From Proteobacteria bacterium UBA2383 (lineage in GTDB: Bacteria > Pseudomonadota > Gammaproteobacteria > Competibacterales > Competibacteraceae), in contig DDST01000145.1 in NCBI GenBank assembly GCA_002343485.1, forward strand, positions 1 to 20,029: a DNA stretch of 20,029 nt, given 5' to 3'. How positions within the stretch are numbered: the stretch's first letter is position 1; every line of letters begins with the position of its first letter. The position numbers were made by a program, and so were the translations under genes. Below are positions 1-7,129 of this stretch, in pieces. Below the pieces are notes generated by a model. The model was not told where the DNA came from. It did no database searches and saw nothing but the letters and a program-made list of their open reading frames with translations.

Positions 1-135
1 TTATAGCACTACGGAATTTTACGAGGGCAATGAGTTCAGCGCGTCTGCCCGATAAAGAACTGAAGAGTCATGCTCCCGCAACCAAACAGTGTGCGGACAG
101 TCTTTGAAGTAGTGCGATCCCATTGAAACTGAGTG

Positions 136-179
136 CATACCTCTTTCCCCGATAGGGGAGGATTGGAGTGGGAGGTATG
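136..179. repeat. Nested inverted repeats in the bfd leader
   Basis: CATACCTC at 136-143 and GAGGTATG at 172-179 are exact reverse complements. Inside their 28-base loop lies a second hairpin, CCCC-GATA-GGGG, at 147-158. The structure ends 41 bases before the bfd start codon, so it could fold in the 5' leader of the bfd-bfr transcript or act as a protein-binding palindrome. No Fur box or clear sigma70 promoter was recognised in 1-220, and the rest of that stretch shows nothing I can name. The repeats are seen directly; a regulatory role is inference. Confidence 0.4.
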
Positions 180-220
180 AACAAGTCCATTCCAACGGCT
201 TCGACCAGGAGGTTGCCATC

Positions 221-502
221 ATGTATTTATGTATCTGCAAGTCGGTCTCTGATCAACAAATTCGAGAGGCTGTCGAACTGGGCGCCCGCACCATCGGTGA
301 TCTGAATATCCGCTTTGGAATTGGCGTCGAATGCGGTAAATGCACAGACAGCATCCGCGAGTTTCTCGAAAGACATCTGGCCACGCCATCACCAGCTTCT
401 ACGGCTAATAGCGCACCGCCGACCGTCATGGAAGCCGTTCCACTGCCACATAAATCTATCGAACCTGCTCCAGAGCGAGCTTGGTTCGCTATTGATTTAT
501 AA
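221..502 (+). CDS. bfd: Bacterioferritin-associated ferredoxin (Bfd) with C-terminal extension
   Basis: Bfd is a small [2Fe-2S] protein that docks on bacterioferritin and passes electrons to the stored ferric mineral so that iron is released. The 93-residue product has Cys4, Cys6, Cys38 and Cys41 (CIC near the start, then ECGKC), the same positions as the four cluster ligands of E. coli Bfd, and the fold continues through the TDSIREFLERH helix. E. coli Bfd has 64 residues; here about 35 extra residues after position 55, rich in Pro, Ala and Ser, look disordered. The start is fixed by a perfect AGGAGG at 207-212, eight bases before ATG. bfr follows after 33 bases, so the pair is almost certainly one operon. 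Confidence 0.93.
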   Translation: MYLCICKSVSDQQIREAVELGARTIGDLNIRFGIGVECGKCTDSIREFLERHLATPSPASTANSAPPTVMEAVPLPHKSIEPAPERAWFAIDL

Positions 503-535
503 ACACCCAGAAATACCCAGGGAGAGCGTTCTAAA

Positions 536-1000
536 ATGAAAGGCGACGCCAAAGTCATCGAGTATCTGAACAAATCGCTCAAGAACGAACTGAGTGCGAT
601 CAATCAGTATTTTCTCCACGCTCGCATACTCGACAGTTGGGGTTTCGCGAAACTCGGCAAGCATGAATATGATGAATCCATCGACGAGATGAAGCATGCT
701 GACCAATTGGTGAAGCGAATTCTAGATCTGGAGGGTCTGCCCAATCTTCAGGACCTTGGCAAGCTGTATGTTGGCGAGAATATCGAGGAGATTTTTCGTG
801 GCGATCTTAAGCTGGAACACCAAGCCCACCCTCTGTACCGGGAAGCAATTGGTTATTGCGAAAGCTGCAGTGACTATGTCACCCGCGACTTGTTGACCGC
901 CATCCTAGCTAGCGAGGAAGAACATATCCAATGGCTGGAAACCCAGTTGGGGCTAATCGGCCATTTAGGTTTACCCAACTACTTGCAAGCGCAGCTTTAG
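536..1000 (+). CDS. bfr: Bacterioferritin (heme-binding iron storage protein)
   Basis: Bacterioferritin forms a 24-subunit cytoplasmic shell that oxidises Fe(II) at a di-iron centre and stores the mineral. The 154-residue product is full length (E. coli 158) and begins MKGDAKVIEYLNK as in the family. The ferroxidase ligands are all in place: Glu18, Glu51, His54, Glu94, Glu127 and His130, with Tyr25 nearby. Met52 (IDEMKHAD), the residue that ligates heme between two subunits, is present, so this is a heme-binding type and not a ferroxidase-only paralogue. A GGGAGAG ribosome site lies about 10 bases before ATG. It is the second gene of the bfd-bfr operon and is followed by a hairpin at 1052-1072. 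Confidence 0.97.
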   Translation: MKGDAKVIEYLNKSLKNELSAINQYFLHARILDSWGFAKLGKHEYDESIDEMKHADQLVKRILDLEGLPNLQDLGKLYVGENIEEIFRGDLKLEHQAHPLYREAIGYCESCSDYVTRDLLTAILASEEEHIQWLETQLGLIGHLGLPNYLQAQL

Positions 1001-1051
1001 CAGTCCAGCCCTTGATCGTGAATAAACGCGGGCAGTTATAGTGAGATAAGC

Positions 1052-1082
1052 AGGGTACGCATTGCGTACCCTATGACTTTTC
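1052..1082. terminator. Hairpin between convergent bfr and arnD
   Basis: AGGGTACG at 1052-1059 and CGTACCCT at 1065-1072 form a perfect 8-bp stem with loop CATTG. On the plus strand the stem is followed by ATGACTTTTC, a short T run. It lies in the 83-base gap between the convergent bfr (+) and arnD (-) stop codons and probably terminates bfr. The minus-strand side has no T run, so it is weaker for arnD. Confidence 0.65.
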
Positions 1083-1083
1083 A

Positions 1084-2001
1084 TCAGCTTGAGGATAAGG
1101 GTCCTTGCATAAGAAGTGCTCCACTCCGCCCAGGGATGGTTCCCTCCATGATCGTATGACGTGGCAAGGCATCCAGGGTCATCTCGCCAGCTAGCGCCCG
1201 TAATGCCCCAAGCCGATAGCCCTGCTTCCGCCAACCAGCCAACAGGCCGTCAAGAACCGGCAGGAATTTCAAACCTTCCAGCTCGGCGTGCAGAGTGAAG
1301 ACATGACCAGCATCCGGTGCGGTCTGTGTCATCTCCAATAAGTGGTTAGCCACATTGCCCGGCATGATTCCATCGACGCCAATCAACTCATCCAATGTTG
1401 GCAACGTGGTGGGCAACTGAGGACAGGCAATGGTTTTGCCGTCCACCACCGGCAAGAATGGATGGGTTCCCCGGCTATCGGAGCACCAGGCAAACCCCAG
1501 CTCCCCGGTCAGCCACAATGCATGACGGTTCATTTGCCAGCCCGCTGCCCCATGTACGGCCGCTGCCACGCCAAAAATTTCCGTATAGCGCTCGACCGCC
1601 TTACGCATCTCGCCGATGGTCCATTTCCAGTCCGCGTCGGCGGCATGATCCTGCCAAAGGACGTGATCCCAACAATGGATGCCGGTCTCAAAACCAGCAT
1701 CACGGACCGAGCGCATCACTTCGCCTGCTCGCCGACCGATATCCGGTCCTGGCAACAGCGTCCCATAGAGCAGCGTTTTCAGGCCGTAGTGTTCAAGCAC
1801 CGAGGTGCGTTTCACCTTGCCAAGAAACCCCCGGCGAAACACTCGCCGGATCGCCCAACCGGTATGATCCGGGCCAAGACTAAACAGAAAGGTTGCATCG
1901 GTCTGGCGGCGCCGGAACAGATCCACCAATCGCGGTACTCCTTCCAGTGTCCCGCGCAAGGTATCAACATCCACTTTGAGAGCCAGCAAGGGCGCAGTCA
2001 T
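1084..2001 (-). CDS. arnD: ArnD-type 4-deoxy-4-formamido-L-arabinose-phosphoundecaprenol deformylase
   Basis: ArnD removes the formyl group from undecaprenyl-phosphate-Ara4FN to give Und-P-L-Ara4N, the donor used to modify lipid A. The 305-residue product is a polysaccharide-deacetylase (NodB-like) domain. The N-terminal KVDVDTLRGTLEGVPRL carries the catalytic and metal Asp pair, HCWDHVLWQDH carries the metal histidines, and AAGWQMN, SDSRGTHPF, LPTLDELIG and HAELEG follow the E. coli ArnD order. It starts three bases after the stop of the decarboxylase gene (TGA-GCG-ATG), indicating translational coupling. It is the last gene of the three-gene minus-strand run. No arnT, arnB, arnC, arnE or arnF lies beside it. 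Confidence 0.9.
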   Translation of the reverse strand: MTAPLLALKVDVDTLRGTLEGVPRLVDLFRRRQTDATFLFSLGPDHTGWAIRRVFRRGFLGKVKRTSVLEHYGLKTLLYGTLLPGPDIGRRAGEVMRSVRDAGFETGIHCWDHVLWQDHAADADWKWTIGEMRKAVERYTEIFGVAAAVHGAAGWQMNRHALWLTGELGFAWCSDSRGTHPFLPVVDGKTIACPQLPTTLPTLDELIGVDGIMPGNVANHLLEMTQTAPDAGHVFTLHAELEGLKFLPVLDGLLAGWRKQGYRLGALRALAGEMTLDALPRHTIMEGTIPGRSGALLMQGPLSSS

Positions 2002-2004
2002 CGC

Positions 2005-3060
2005 TCAATCAACCAGATAGCCCGCATCAGCCACATGGGTGCGATAAGCCTCGAAGATCTTTCGCAACGCCGCATCCATGGTTACCTTCGGCTGCCAATC
2101 CAAATCGGCACAGGTGTTGGCAATCTTCGGCACCCGTTGCTGCACATCCTGATAGCCTTGGCCATAGTAGTCATTCGCCGTGGTTTCAATCAGTTGTACT
2201 TTGACTGCCTTGTCACGGTACTCTGGATACTCCGCAGCTAACTCCAGCATCCGCACCGCCAATTCGCGTACCGACAAGTTATTGCACGGATTGCCAATAT
2301 TATAGATCTGACCGCTGGCCACTCCCCCGGCATTGGCGATGATCTTGATCAGCGCGTCAATGCCGTCATCGATGTAAGTAAATGAACGTCGCTGCGTACC
2401 GCCATCGACCAGTTTAATCGGCTCGCCACGGGCGATTTGCCCCAGGAATTGCGTGATAACCCGGGAACTGCCTTCTTTAGGGGTGTTGATTGAATCGAGG
2501 CCGGACCCGATCCAATTAAAGGGGCGGAATAAAGTGAAATCCAATCCCTGCTCCATACCGTAGGCCCAGATCACCCGGTCCATCATCTGCTTGGCGCAGG
2601 CGTAGATCCAGCGAGGCTTATTGATTGGCCCATAGACCAGTGGCGATCGTTCAGGATCGAATTCGCCATCTGCACACATACCGTAAACCTCGGATGTCGA
2701 TGGAAAAACCAACCTTTTTCGATACTTAACACAAGATCGCACAACTGGCAGGTTGGCTTCAAAGTCGAGTTCAAACACCCGCAGCGGCTCACGCACGTAA
2801 GTGGCTGGGGTCGCGATAGCCACCAACGGCAACGCCACATCGCATTTCTTAATATGGTATTCGATCCACTCACGATTGATGGTGATATCACCCTCAAAAA
2901 AGTGAAAGCGTGGATGATCGATCAGGTCGCGAACCCGGTCATCCTGCATATCCATGCCATGAATCTGCCAATCGGTAGTGGCGAGAATACGTTGGGACAG
3001 GTGATGACCAATGAAGCCGTTGACACCGAGGATGAGGATTCTTTTCACGAGAAAGGCCAT
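2005..3060 (-). CDS. arnA: UDP-glucuronate decarboxylase, stand-alone C-terminal half of ArnA
   Basis: This SDR-family enzyme converts UDP-glucuronate to UDP-4-keto-L-arabinose with NAD, an early step of L-Ara4N synthesis. The 351-residue product opens with ILILGVNGFIGHHL, the Rossmann loop of the ArnA dehydrogenase domain. FPSTSEVYGM (119-128) holds the catalytic Ser and Glu, Tyr153 and Lys157 form the YxxxK pair, and NPCNNLSVRELA and TYIDDGIDAL match the ArnA domain. E. coli ArnA fuses this domain behind a formyltransferase; here the formyltransferase is a separate gene 35 bases upstream on the same strand. The ATG at 3060 has only a weak GGA ribosome site, and a GTG at 3048 is a possible alternative. 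The close ArnA similarity argues against a generic UDP-xylose synthase. Confidence 0.88.
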   Translation of the reverse strand: MAFLVKRILILGVNGFIGHHLSQRILATTDWQIHGMDMQDDRVRDLIDHPRFHFFEGDITINREWIEYHIKKCDVALPLVAIATPATYVREPLRVFELDFEANLPVVRSCVKYRKRLVFPSTSEVYGMCADGEFDPERSPLVYGPINKPRWIYACAKQMMDRVIWAYGMEQGLDFTLFRPFNWIGSGLDSINTPKEGSSRVITQFLGQIARGEPIKLVDGGTQRRSFTYIDDGIDALIKIIANAGGVASGQIYNIGNPCNNLSVRELAVRMLELAAEYPEYRDKAVKVQLIETTANDYYGQGYQDVQQRVPKIANTCADLDWQPKVTMDAALRKIFEAYRTHVADAGYLVD

Positions 3061-3095
3061 TCCAAAAAGTTGAAGGAAAAAGAGCTTCCAGCTCG

Positions 3096-4067
3096 CTAAA
3101 CTGGCTGAAAACGGGCCTCATCGCCGCCCAGCCGCCATGGGCCTGGACCGAGCCGGTCCGCCAATTGAGCAGGGAACACGGATTGACCCGCAATGTCCAA
3201 TTCCAGAATTCGTAATGCTTCACCGCTTGCGCAATAGGCAATCAATTGTCCGCCGATTTCTACCAGGATAGGCTGTCTTCCTCCTTGCAAAGGAAGGCCA
3301 GGGCAGGAGGGTGGAGGGCGTACAACCCGCGTCCGCAAAATCTGTGCTGGTTGGCCTGCTATAGAGGTGAATGCCCCCGGATAAGGTGGCGCCACCGCCC
3401 GCACCAGGTCATGAATACGAGTCGCCGGCCCATTCCAATCAATACGCCCATCTTCTGGCTTACGGCCGGAAAAGTAACTACCCTGGCTAAGATTTTGTGC
3501 GATACGCGGAGCTGTGCCATTAACTAATGCGGGCAATACGCGATGCAAGGTTAATTCAGCAGCAAGCGTGACCTTGTCAAAGACCTCGCGGGCCATGTCA
3601 TCGGGTAAAATCGGCACAGCCGTCTGCCCAACAATATCGCCAGCATCCGGCTTGGCGGTCATATAATGCAAGGTAGCTCCTGTCTCGGTTTCGCCGTGCA
3701 AAATTGCCCAGTTGACGGGAGCTCGACCACGATATTTCGGTAATAGTGAACCATGTAGATTGAATGCGCCGCGCCGCGCAATCGCCAGCAGCTCTGGAGA
3801 CAGCATTCGCCGGTAGTAGAACGAGAACAGGAAGTCCGGGGCCAATTCCTTAATATATCGTACGATTTCTGGAATATTAGGATCTTCTGGAGTAAGAACT
3901 GGGATACCGTAATCAGCGGCTACAACGCCGACATTGCCGAACCAGATGTGCTCGCCCGGATTGTCCTCATGGGTGAGGACCAACGCTACATCGTGACCCT
4001 GAGCCAGCAACACCTTGAGGCAACGGACTCCAACATTGTGATAGGCAAAAACCACGGTGCGGGTCAT
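3096..4067 (-). CDS. arnA: Formyltransferase, stand-alone N-terminal half of ArnA
   Basis: It likely transfers a formyl group from 10-formyltetrahydrofolate to UDP-L-Ara4N. The 323-residue product matches the ArnA formyltransferase domain: FAYHNVGVRCL at the start, HEDNPGEHIWF, FNLHGSLLPKYRGRAPVNW (102-120) with catalytic Asn103 and His105, and KPDAGDIVGQ with catalytic Asp141, then the Fmt C-terminal domain after about residue 205. A well-placed AAGGAAGG precedes ATG. It is the first gene of the formyltransferase-decarboxylase-arnD run. Residues about 250-266 (RPPPSCPGLPLQGGRQP) are encoded by a short palindromic repeat related to one in a noncoding region at 13842. The substrate is inferred from the neighbours; methionyl-tRNA formyltransferase is unlikely given the ArnA-type N-terminus. 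Confidence 0.87.
   Translation of the reverse strand: MTRTVVFAYHNVGVRCLKVLLAQGHDVALVLTHEDNPGEHIWFGNVGVVAADYGIPVLTPEDPNIPEIVRYIKELAPDFLFSFYYRRMLSPELLAIARRGAFNLHGSLLPKYRGRAPVNWAILHGETETGATLHYMTAKPDAGDIVGQTAVPILPDDMAREVFDKVTLAAELTLHRVLPALVNGTAPRIAQNLSQGSYFSGRKPEDGRIDWNGPATRIHDLVRAVAPPYPGAFTSIAGQPAQILRTRVVRPPPSCPGLPLQGGRQPILVEIGGQLIAYCASGEALRILELDIAGQSVFPAQLADRLGPGPWRLGGDEARFQPV
3276..3318 (-). repeat. GC-rich palindromic repeat inside the formyltransferase gene
   Basis: Read on the minus strand, this stretch runs from CCCTCCACCC to the palindromic core CCTTCCTTTGCAAGGAGG, then AAGA. The core matches the noncoding copy at 13842-13877 (CCTTCCTGGCAAGGAGAAG) apart from small indels, and both copies have a pyrimidine-rich lead beginning CCCTC. 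It sits in the coding frame and encodes the Pro- and Gly-rich loop near residues 250-266 of the formyltransferase. The similarity between copies is seen; calling it a dispersed element is inference from two copies. Confidence 0.45.
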
Positions 4068-4136
4068 GCGTTCCTTCCTTTATGATGAGTAGTACGCTTC
4101 ATTCTCCAGAATTTTCCCTACCCAAGGAAATCCATC

Positions 4137-4616
4137 ATGTCCCAACCGCAGGTCATTCAGGAAATCAACGATTATCTTAATCGCCATGTTCCGTTATTTC
4201 AGGCGATGCAAGCACGGTTAGATCACTGCAACGATACCGGTTTAAGTATCGTCGCGCCATTGGAACCCAATATCAATGATAAAGGGATTGCGTTTGGCGG
4301 CTCAATGGCGGCGCTCGCTGCATTGACAGGTTGGGCACTGACCCGGATCACCCTAAACGAACATGGCGAGACTTCGGAAATCGTCATTACTGATAGTACT
4401 CAGAAATTCTTGAGGCCAGTACATAACGAGATTATCACGGAGTGTCTAAGACCGGATTCGCAGGTGATCGAGCGCTTCATTCAAAGCTACCGTCAGCAGG
4501 GCAAAGCACGTTGGAGCGTGGACGTCGTTATCCGCGCCGATGATGGCGAGCCAGCAATGATTTTTACTGGACAATATGGCATTTTCCGTTCACCTATACC
4601 CACCACTGCAATATGA
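4137..4616 (+). CDS. Hotdog-fold thioesterase, YiiD C-terminal domain family
   Basis: The 159-residue product matches the thioesterase domain found at the C-terminus of E. coli YiiD, here as a free-standing protein. Hotdog enzymes of this group hydrolyse acyl thioesters (CoA or ACP); the substrate is unknown. Visible features are the central helix segment NDKGIAFGGSMAALAALTGWAL (about 47-68), followed by strands containing EIVITDSTQKFLRPV and WSVDVVIRADD, a typical hotdog layout. An AAGGA ribosome site precedes ATG. It is divergent from the arn genes across a 69-base gap that must hold both promoters, and the L,D-transpeptidase gene follows after 9 bases, so the two are probably co-transcribed. 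Confidence 0.8.
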   Translation: MSQPQVIQEINDYLNRHVPLFQAMQARLDHCNDTGLSIVAPLEPNINDKGIAFGGSMAALAALTGWALTRITLNEHGETSEIVITDSTQKFLRPVHNEIITECLRPDSQVIERFIQSYRQQGKARWSVDVVIRADDGEPAMIFTGQYGIFRSPIPTTAI

Positions 4617-4625
4617 GATATTTCC

Positions 4626-5954
4626 ATGCTGAATCAATATTTGAAACCCGCCTGCGGGTTGCTTCTCGGATGGTTGTCCGCTAGCGCCGCGCAGGCAACT
4701 GTTTATCCCCTGCCGCCCCCGGATACGGACATGATCGGCCAAGTCAAAGTCGTTTATGCGACTAAGACGGATACCTTGATCGATATCGCTCGCCGGCATA
4801 GTCTAGGATATGATGAGATGGTTCACGCCAATCCCGGCGTAGACCGATGGGCGCCCGGCGAAGGTACGCCCATTGTGCTACCGACCCGCTATATTCTGCC
4901 TGATACCCCGCGTGAAGGGATAGTTCTTAACATTGCCGAGCTGCGGCTGTATTACTACCCTAGCGCTGGACCCGGCGAGCAGCGAGTTGTTCATACCTAT
5001 CCGGTTAGCATTGGCCGCATGGATTGGAAAACTCCGCTAGGCACCACCCGGGTAACCGGCAAGGAAGCCGACCCCGCTTGGCGGCCACCCGCCTCTATTA
5101 AGGCGGAACATGCTGCTCAGGGAGACATTCTGCCAGACGTAATTCCTGGCGGTCCGGATAATCCGCTGGGACGGCATGCCTTACGCTTGGCGCTGCCCAG
5201 CTATCTGATTCATGGTACCAATCGGCCTTATGGGATCGGGATGCACGTTACCCACGGCTGTGTGCGAATGTACCCTGAAGATATTGAACGGCTGTTTGGT
5301 ATGACCCCGGTCGGCACATCGGTGCGCATCGTTAACCAACCCGTTAAAGTCGGACGATTTAATGGCGCATTGTTTATGGAAGCGCACGAGCCGCTGGAAG
5401 AGGATAATATCCCAATCAAAGTGACTCTGGAGCAAGCCCATCAGGCGGTAATCGCCAAGACCGGTCCTGACATGCCCAGCGTGGATCAAGCAGCGCTGCA
5501 AGCAGCGATGGAGCAAGTCAGCGGCATCCCGGTTTCTATTGGCGCCCGCCCAGGATCGATATCGCCTGGACCGGTGGCCAGTCGGCCCACTGCTATGCCT
5601 CAAACTGAAACACCAGCGTCATCAGACTATCCCACGACCCAACAGGTGCCTTTTCCCGTCGAAAACCGTCCTAGCGAGCCTCTAGTTTACGATGACGATC
5701 CTCTGCATGAGGATAATTCTCCGGTGCCAGCGAAGGCCCGCCCCCCTGCCTATCGACCTGGATATGCTCCGCCAGCTTACAATAACAATAATCGGGTGCC
5801 CGAGTCCTACGCACCTGTCGCACCACCTTCTCCTGCCTATCCAGGAGGGCCTGCTGAGCCACCACGCATTTCCCCACCGGCTTATCGACCTTCAGCCAGC
5901 CGCTCTGTCCCGGCGGATCCATTGAAAGATCCAGCAACAATCAATCGCCCGTAG
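4626..5954 (+). CDS. L,D-transpeptidase of the ErfK/YbiS/YcfS type (LysM + YkuD)
   Basis: Periplasmic cysteine transpeptidase. The E. coli ErfK/YbiS/YcfS enzymes attach Braun lipoprotein to the meso-DAP of peptidoglycan. The 442-residue product has a signal peptide ending near ASAAQA (residue 24), then a YPLPPPDTDMIGQ segment, a LysM-like region (about 42-86) and the EGIVLNIAELRLYYYP start of the YkuD domain. The active site is IHGT (His196) and HVTHGCVRM with His210 and Cys212. The family normally ends soon after the PVK segment near 240; here about 190 more residues follow, becoming Pro-rich with repeated PPAY motifs. It converges on the small lipoprotein gene at 6027, a plausible substrate. 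Confidence 0.92.
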   Translation: MLNQYLKPACGLLLGWLSASAAQATVYPLPPPDTDMIGQVKVVYATKTDTLIDIARRHSLGYDEMVHANPGVDRWAPGEGTPIVLPTRYILPDTPREGIVLNIAELRLYYYPSAGPGEQRVVHTYPVSIGRMDWKTPLGTTRVTGKEADPAWRPPASIKAEHAAQGDILPDVIPGGPDNPLGRHALRLALPSYLIHGTNRPYGIGMHVTHGCVRMYPEDIERLFGMTPVGTSVRIVNQPVKVGRFNGALFMEAHEPLEEDNIPIKVTLEQAHQAVIAKTGPDMPSVDQAALQAAMEQVSGIPVSIGARPGSISPGPVASRPTAMPQTETPASSDYPTTQQVPFPVENRPSEPLVYDDDPLHEDNSPVPAKARPPAYRPGYAPPAYNNNNRVPESYAPVAPPSPAYPGGPAEPPRISPPAYRPSASRSVPADPLKDPATINRP

Positions 5955-5965
5955 TAAATAGGGCG

Positions 5966-5996
5966 AAAAAAAACCCGCGATCATAATCACGGGTTT
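5966..5996 (-). terminator. Strong intrinsic terminator for the lipoprotein gene, shared with the transpeptidase
   Basis: AAACCCGCGAT at 5971-5981 pairs with ATCACGGGTTT at 5986-5996, with one C-A mismatch and loop CATA. On the minus strand the stem is followed by eight T residues (A run at 5966-5973), a classic Rho-independent terminator 31 bases after the lipoprotein stop codon. On the plus strand the stem is followed by the weaker TTTCTTC, so it probably also stops the convergent L,D-transpeptidase transcript. Confidence 0.88.
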
Positions 5997-6026
5997 CTTC
6001 TAACCTTTTGCCGTCAGGCAGCCGGT

Positions 6027-6269
6027 TTATTTGTACATCGAACGTTTGAACATACGGTTGATCTTTTCCTCAGTAGCCATGCTGATTGACTTGGCTTCCA
6101 TAGCAACGGATTTAGCATCGTTAGCAGTATCCATCGCGCTGCGTGCCATTGACTTGGCTTCATTAGCATCCTGCTGCACCGCCTTTAAATCACTGGTGCT
6201 GGCGCAACCTACAGTCAGACCAGCGATCAGGGCCAGCGTGGAAATCTTGGTCAGGGTCTTCAGGGACAT
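6027..6269 (-). CDS. Small alanine-zipper outer-membrane lipoprotein (Lpp/OprI-like)
   Basis: The 80-residue product has a lipoprotein signal (MSLKTLTKISTLALIAGL, then TVGC) with the lipidated Cys at 22. The 59-residue mature part is nearly the length of E. coli Lpp (58). It is a single helix with alanines in heptad-like spacing (DANEAKSMARSAMDTANDAK), as in Lpp and Pseudomonas OprI trimers, and ends in Met-Tyr-Lys; in Lpp the C-terminal Lys is the residue joined to meso-DAP. The start at 6269 is chosen for the AAGGAG ribosome site and signal peptide; a longer reading to 6362 has neither. A strong terminator follows, as expected for an abundant envelope protein. It lies between two L,D-transpeptidase genes. 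Confidence 0.85.
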   Translation of the reverse strand: MSLKTLTKISTLALIAGLTVGCASTSDLKAVQQDANEAKSMARSAMDTANDAKSVAMEAKSISMATEEKINRMFKRSMYK

Positions 6270-6367
6270 CTTCAACTCCTTGGTATCATTACAAACAAAG
6301 TAACAGATTGATTCATTACACTGTTGTTCCAGTGCAACTCGATTATTGCCGACACACAACAAACTGC

Positions 6368-6373
6368 ATTATA
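6368..6373 (-). promoter_or_regulatory. Candidate -10 element for the lipoprotein gene
   Basis: The minus strand reads TATAAT at 6373-6368, a perfect sigma70 -10 hexamer in the 146-base gap between the second L,D-transpeptidase stop and the lipoprotein start. No good -35 hexamer sits 16-18 bases upstream. Use of this site would give a 5' leader of roughly 90 bases. The element is seen; its use is inference. Confidence 0.4.
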
Positions 6374-6415
6374 TAACGGAAATTCAATTTGCGAGTAGTG
6401 GTGAGAATGATACCT

Positions 6416-7030
6416 TTAGCGGATTTCAACCCGCATCCCCACCTTTATCCACGGCCTAAGCGCATTGATCTGCCAATTATCCAGTGCCACGCAACCACTG
6501 GTCCAGTCGATGCCGGCCTCATGCACGCGAGGGTTGCCCGCGCCAACGCCATGGATACCAATTTGCCCGCCCAGTGGCGTGTCTTGCGGCGGAGTACGGC
6601 CGCTGATCCAGGCAGAATGAATGCGCTCATAGGTTGAGCGGTCGATCCGGTGCTCGCGCAGCGCTCGTTCGGCATAATCAGGATTCGGATAGTCGAGACC
6701 AATGAATTTGTTGAATCGGCTGTGATCGTTAACCCAGCCGACTCGAAACACGCCCAGCGGGGTCTTATTGTCCCCACGCTGGTATTTAAGTCCAGCGCCG
6801 CTGCTCCCCACAGCGATTTGATGGAACACCTCAACTGGCTGGGCGTTCTGCATGACTATCAATTTATCAGCCTTGGTGTCGATCAGCAGCCAGGGTTCGC
6901 GGAACACCGGTTCAGGGATTTTTGTTAAAAGAGGCGGTTGCTCGTTTTCATAGACAGTATTCGGCGCGCATGCGCTGCTCAACCATACTAGCATCCCAAG
7001 AAGCATAACCTGTTTGCTGAGCTTCCACAT
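6416..7030 (-). CDS. L,D-transpeptidase (YkuD) lipoprotein
   Basis: The 204-residue product from ATG 7030 starts with a lipoprotein-type signal (MWKLSKQVMLLGMLVWLSSAC), lipidated Cys at about 21, so it is likely anchored in the periplasm. The YkuD domain covers about residues 46-204: WLLIDTKADKLIVMQ at the start, NKTPLGVFRV in the middle, and the active site IGIHG (His160) with DWTSGCVALDN (Cys180). No LysM is present. The SGCVAL form of the motif is nearer to the YafK side of the family than to ErfK, and YafK (DpaA) detaches lipoprotein from murein, so either linking or cleaving is possible. An upstream ATG at 7063 lacks a ribosome site and would bury the signal. It is upstream of the lipoprotein gene on the same strand. 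Confidence 0.87.
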   Translation of the reverse strand: MWKLSKQVMLLGMLVWLSSACAPNTVYENEQPPLLTKIPEPVFREPWLLIDTKADKLIVMQNAQPVEVFHQIAVGSSGAGLKYQRGDNKTPLGVFRVGWVNDHSRFNKFIGLDYPNPDYAERALREHRIDRSTYERIHSAWISGRTPPQDTPLGGQIGIHGVGAGNPRVHEAGIDWTSGCVALDNWQINALRPWIKVGMRVEIR

Positions 7031-7129
7031 ACCAATTACTTTGCCTCTTAAACAATGTCCCATTACATGGTTAAGTTATACGACAGGCGGGATGGTGATG
7101 CAATATGAACTGCATCGTATTCATTGACG

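Noticed and set aside
19..240. Minus-strand 73-codon frame across the bfd leader
   Set aside because: It overlaps the bfd ribosome site and start, has no recognisable family or ribosome site, and spans the inverted repeats.
1342..2241. Plus-strand 299-codon frame
   Set aside because: It is antisense to arnD and the decarboxylase gene, which have clear family motifs; its protein has no recognisable domain.
4101..4112. ATTCTCCAGAAT palindrome in the divergent arn/thioesterase gap
   Set aside because: It has only 5-bp arms, and no promoter elements could be placed around it.
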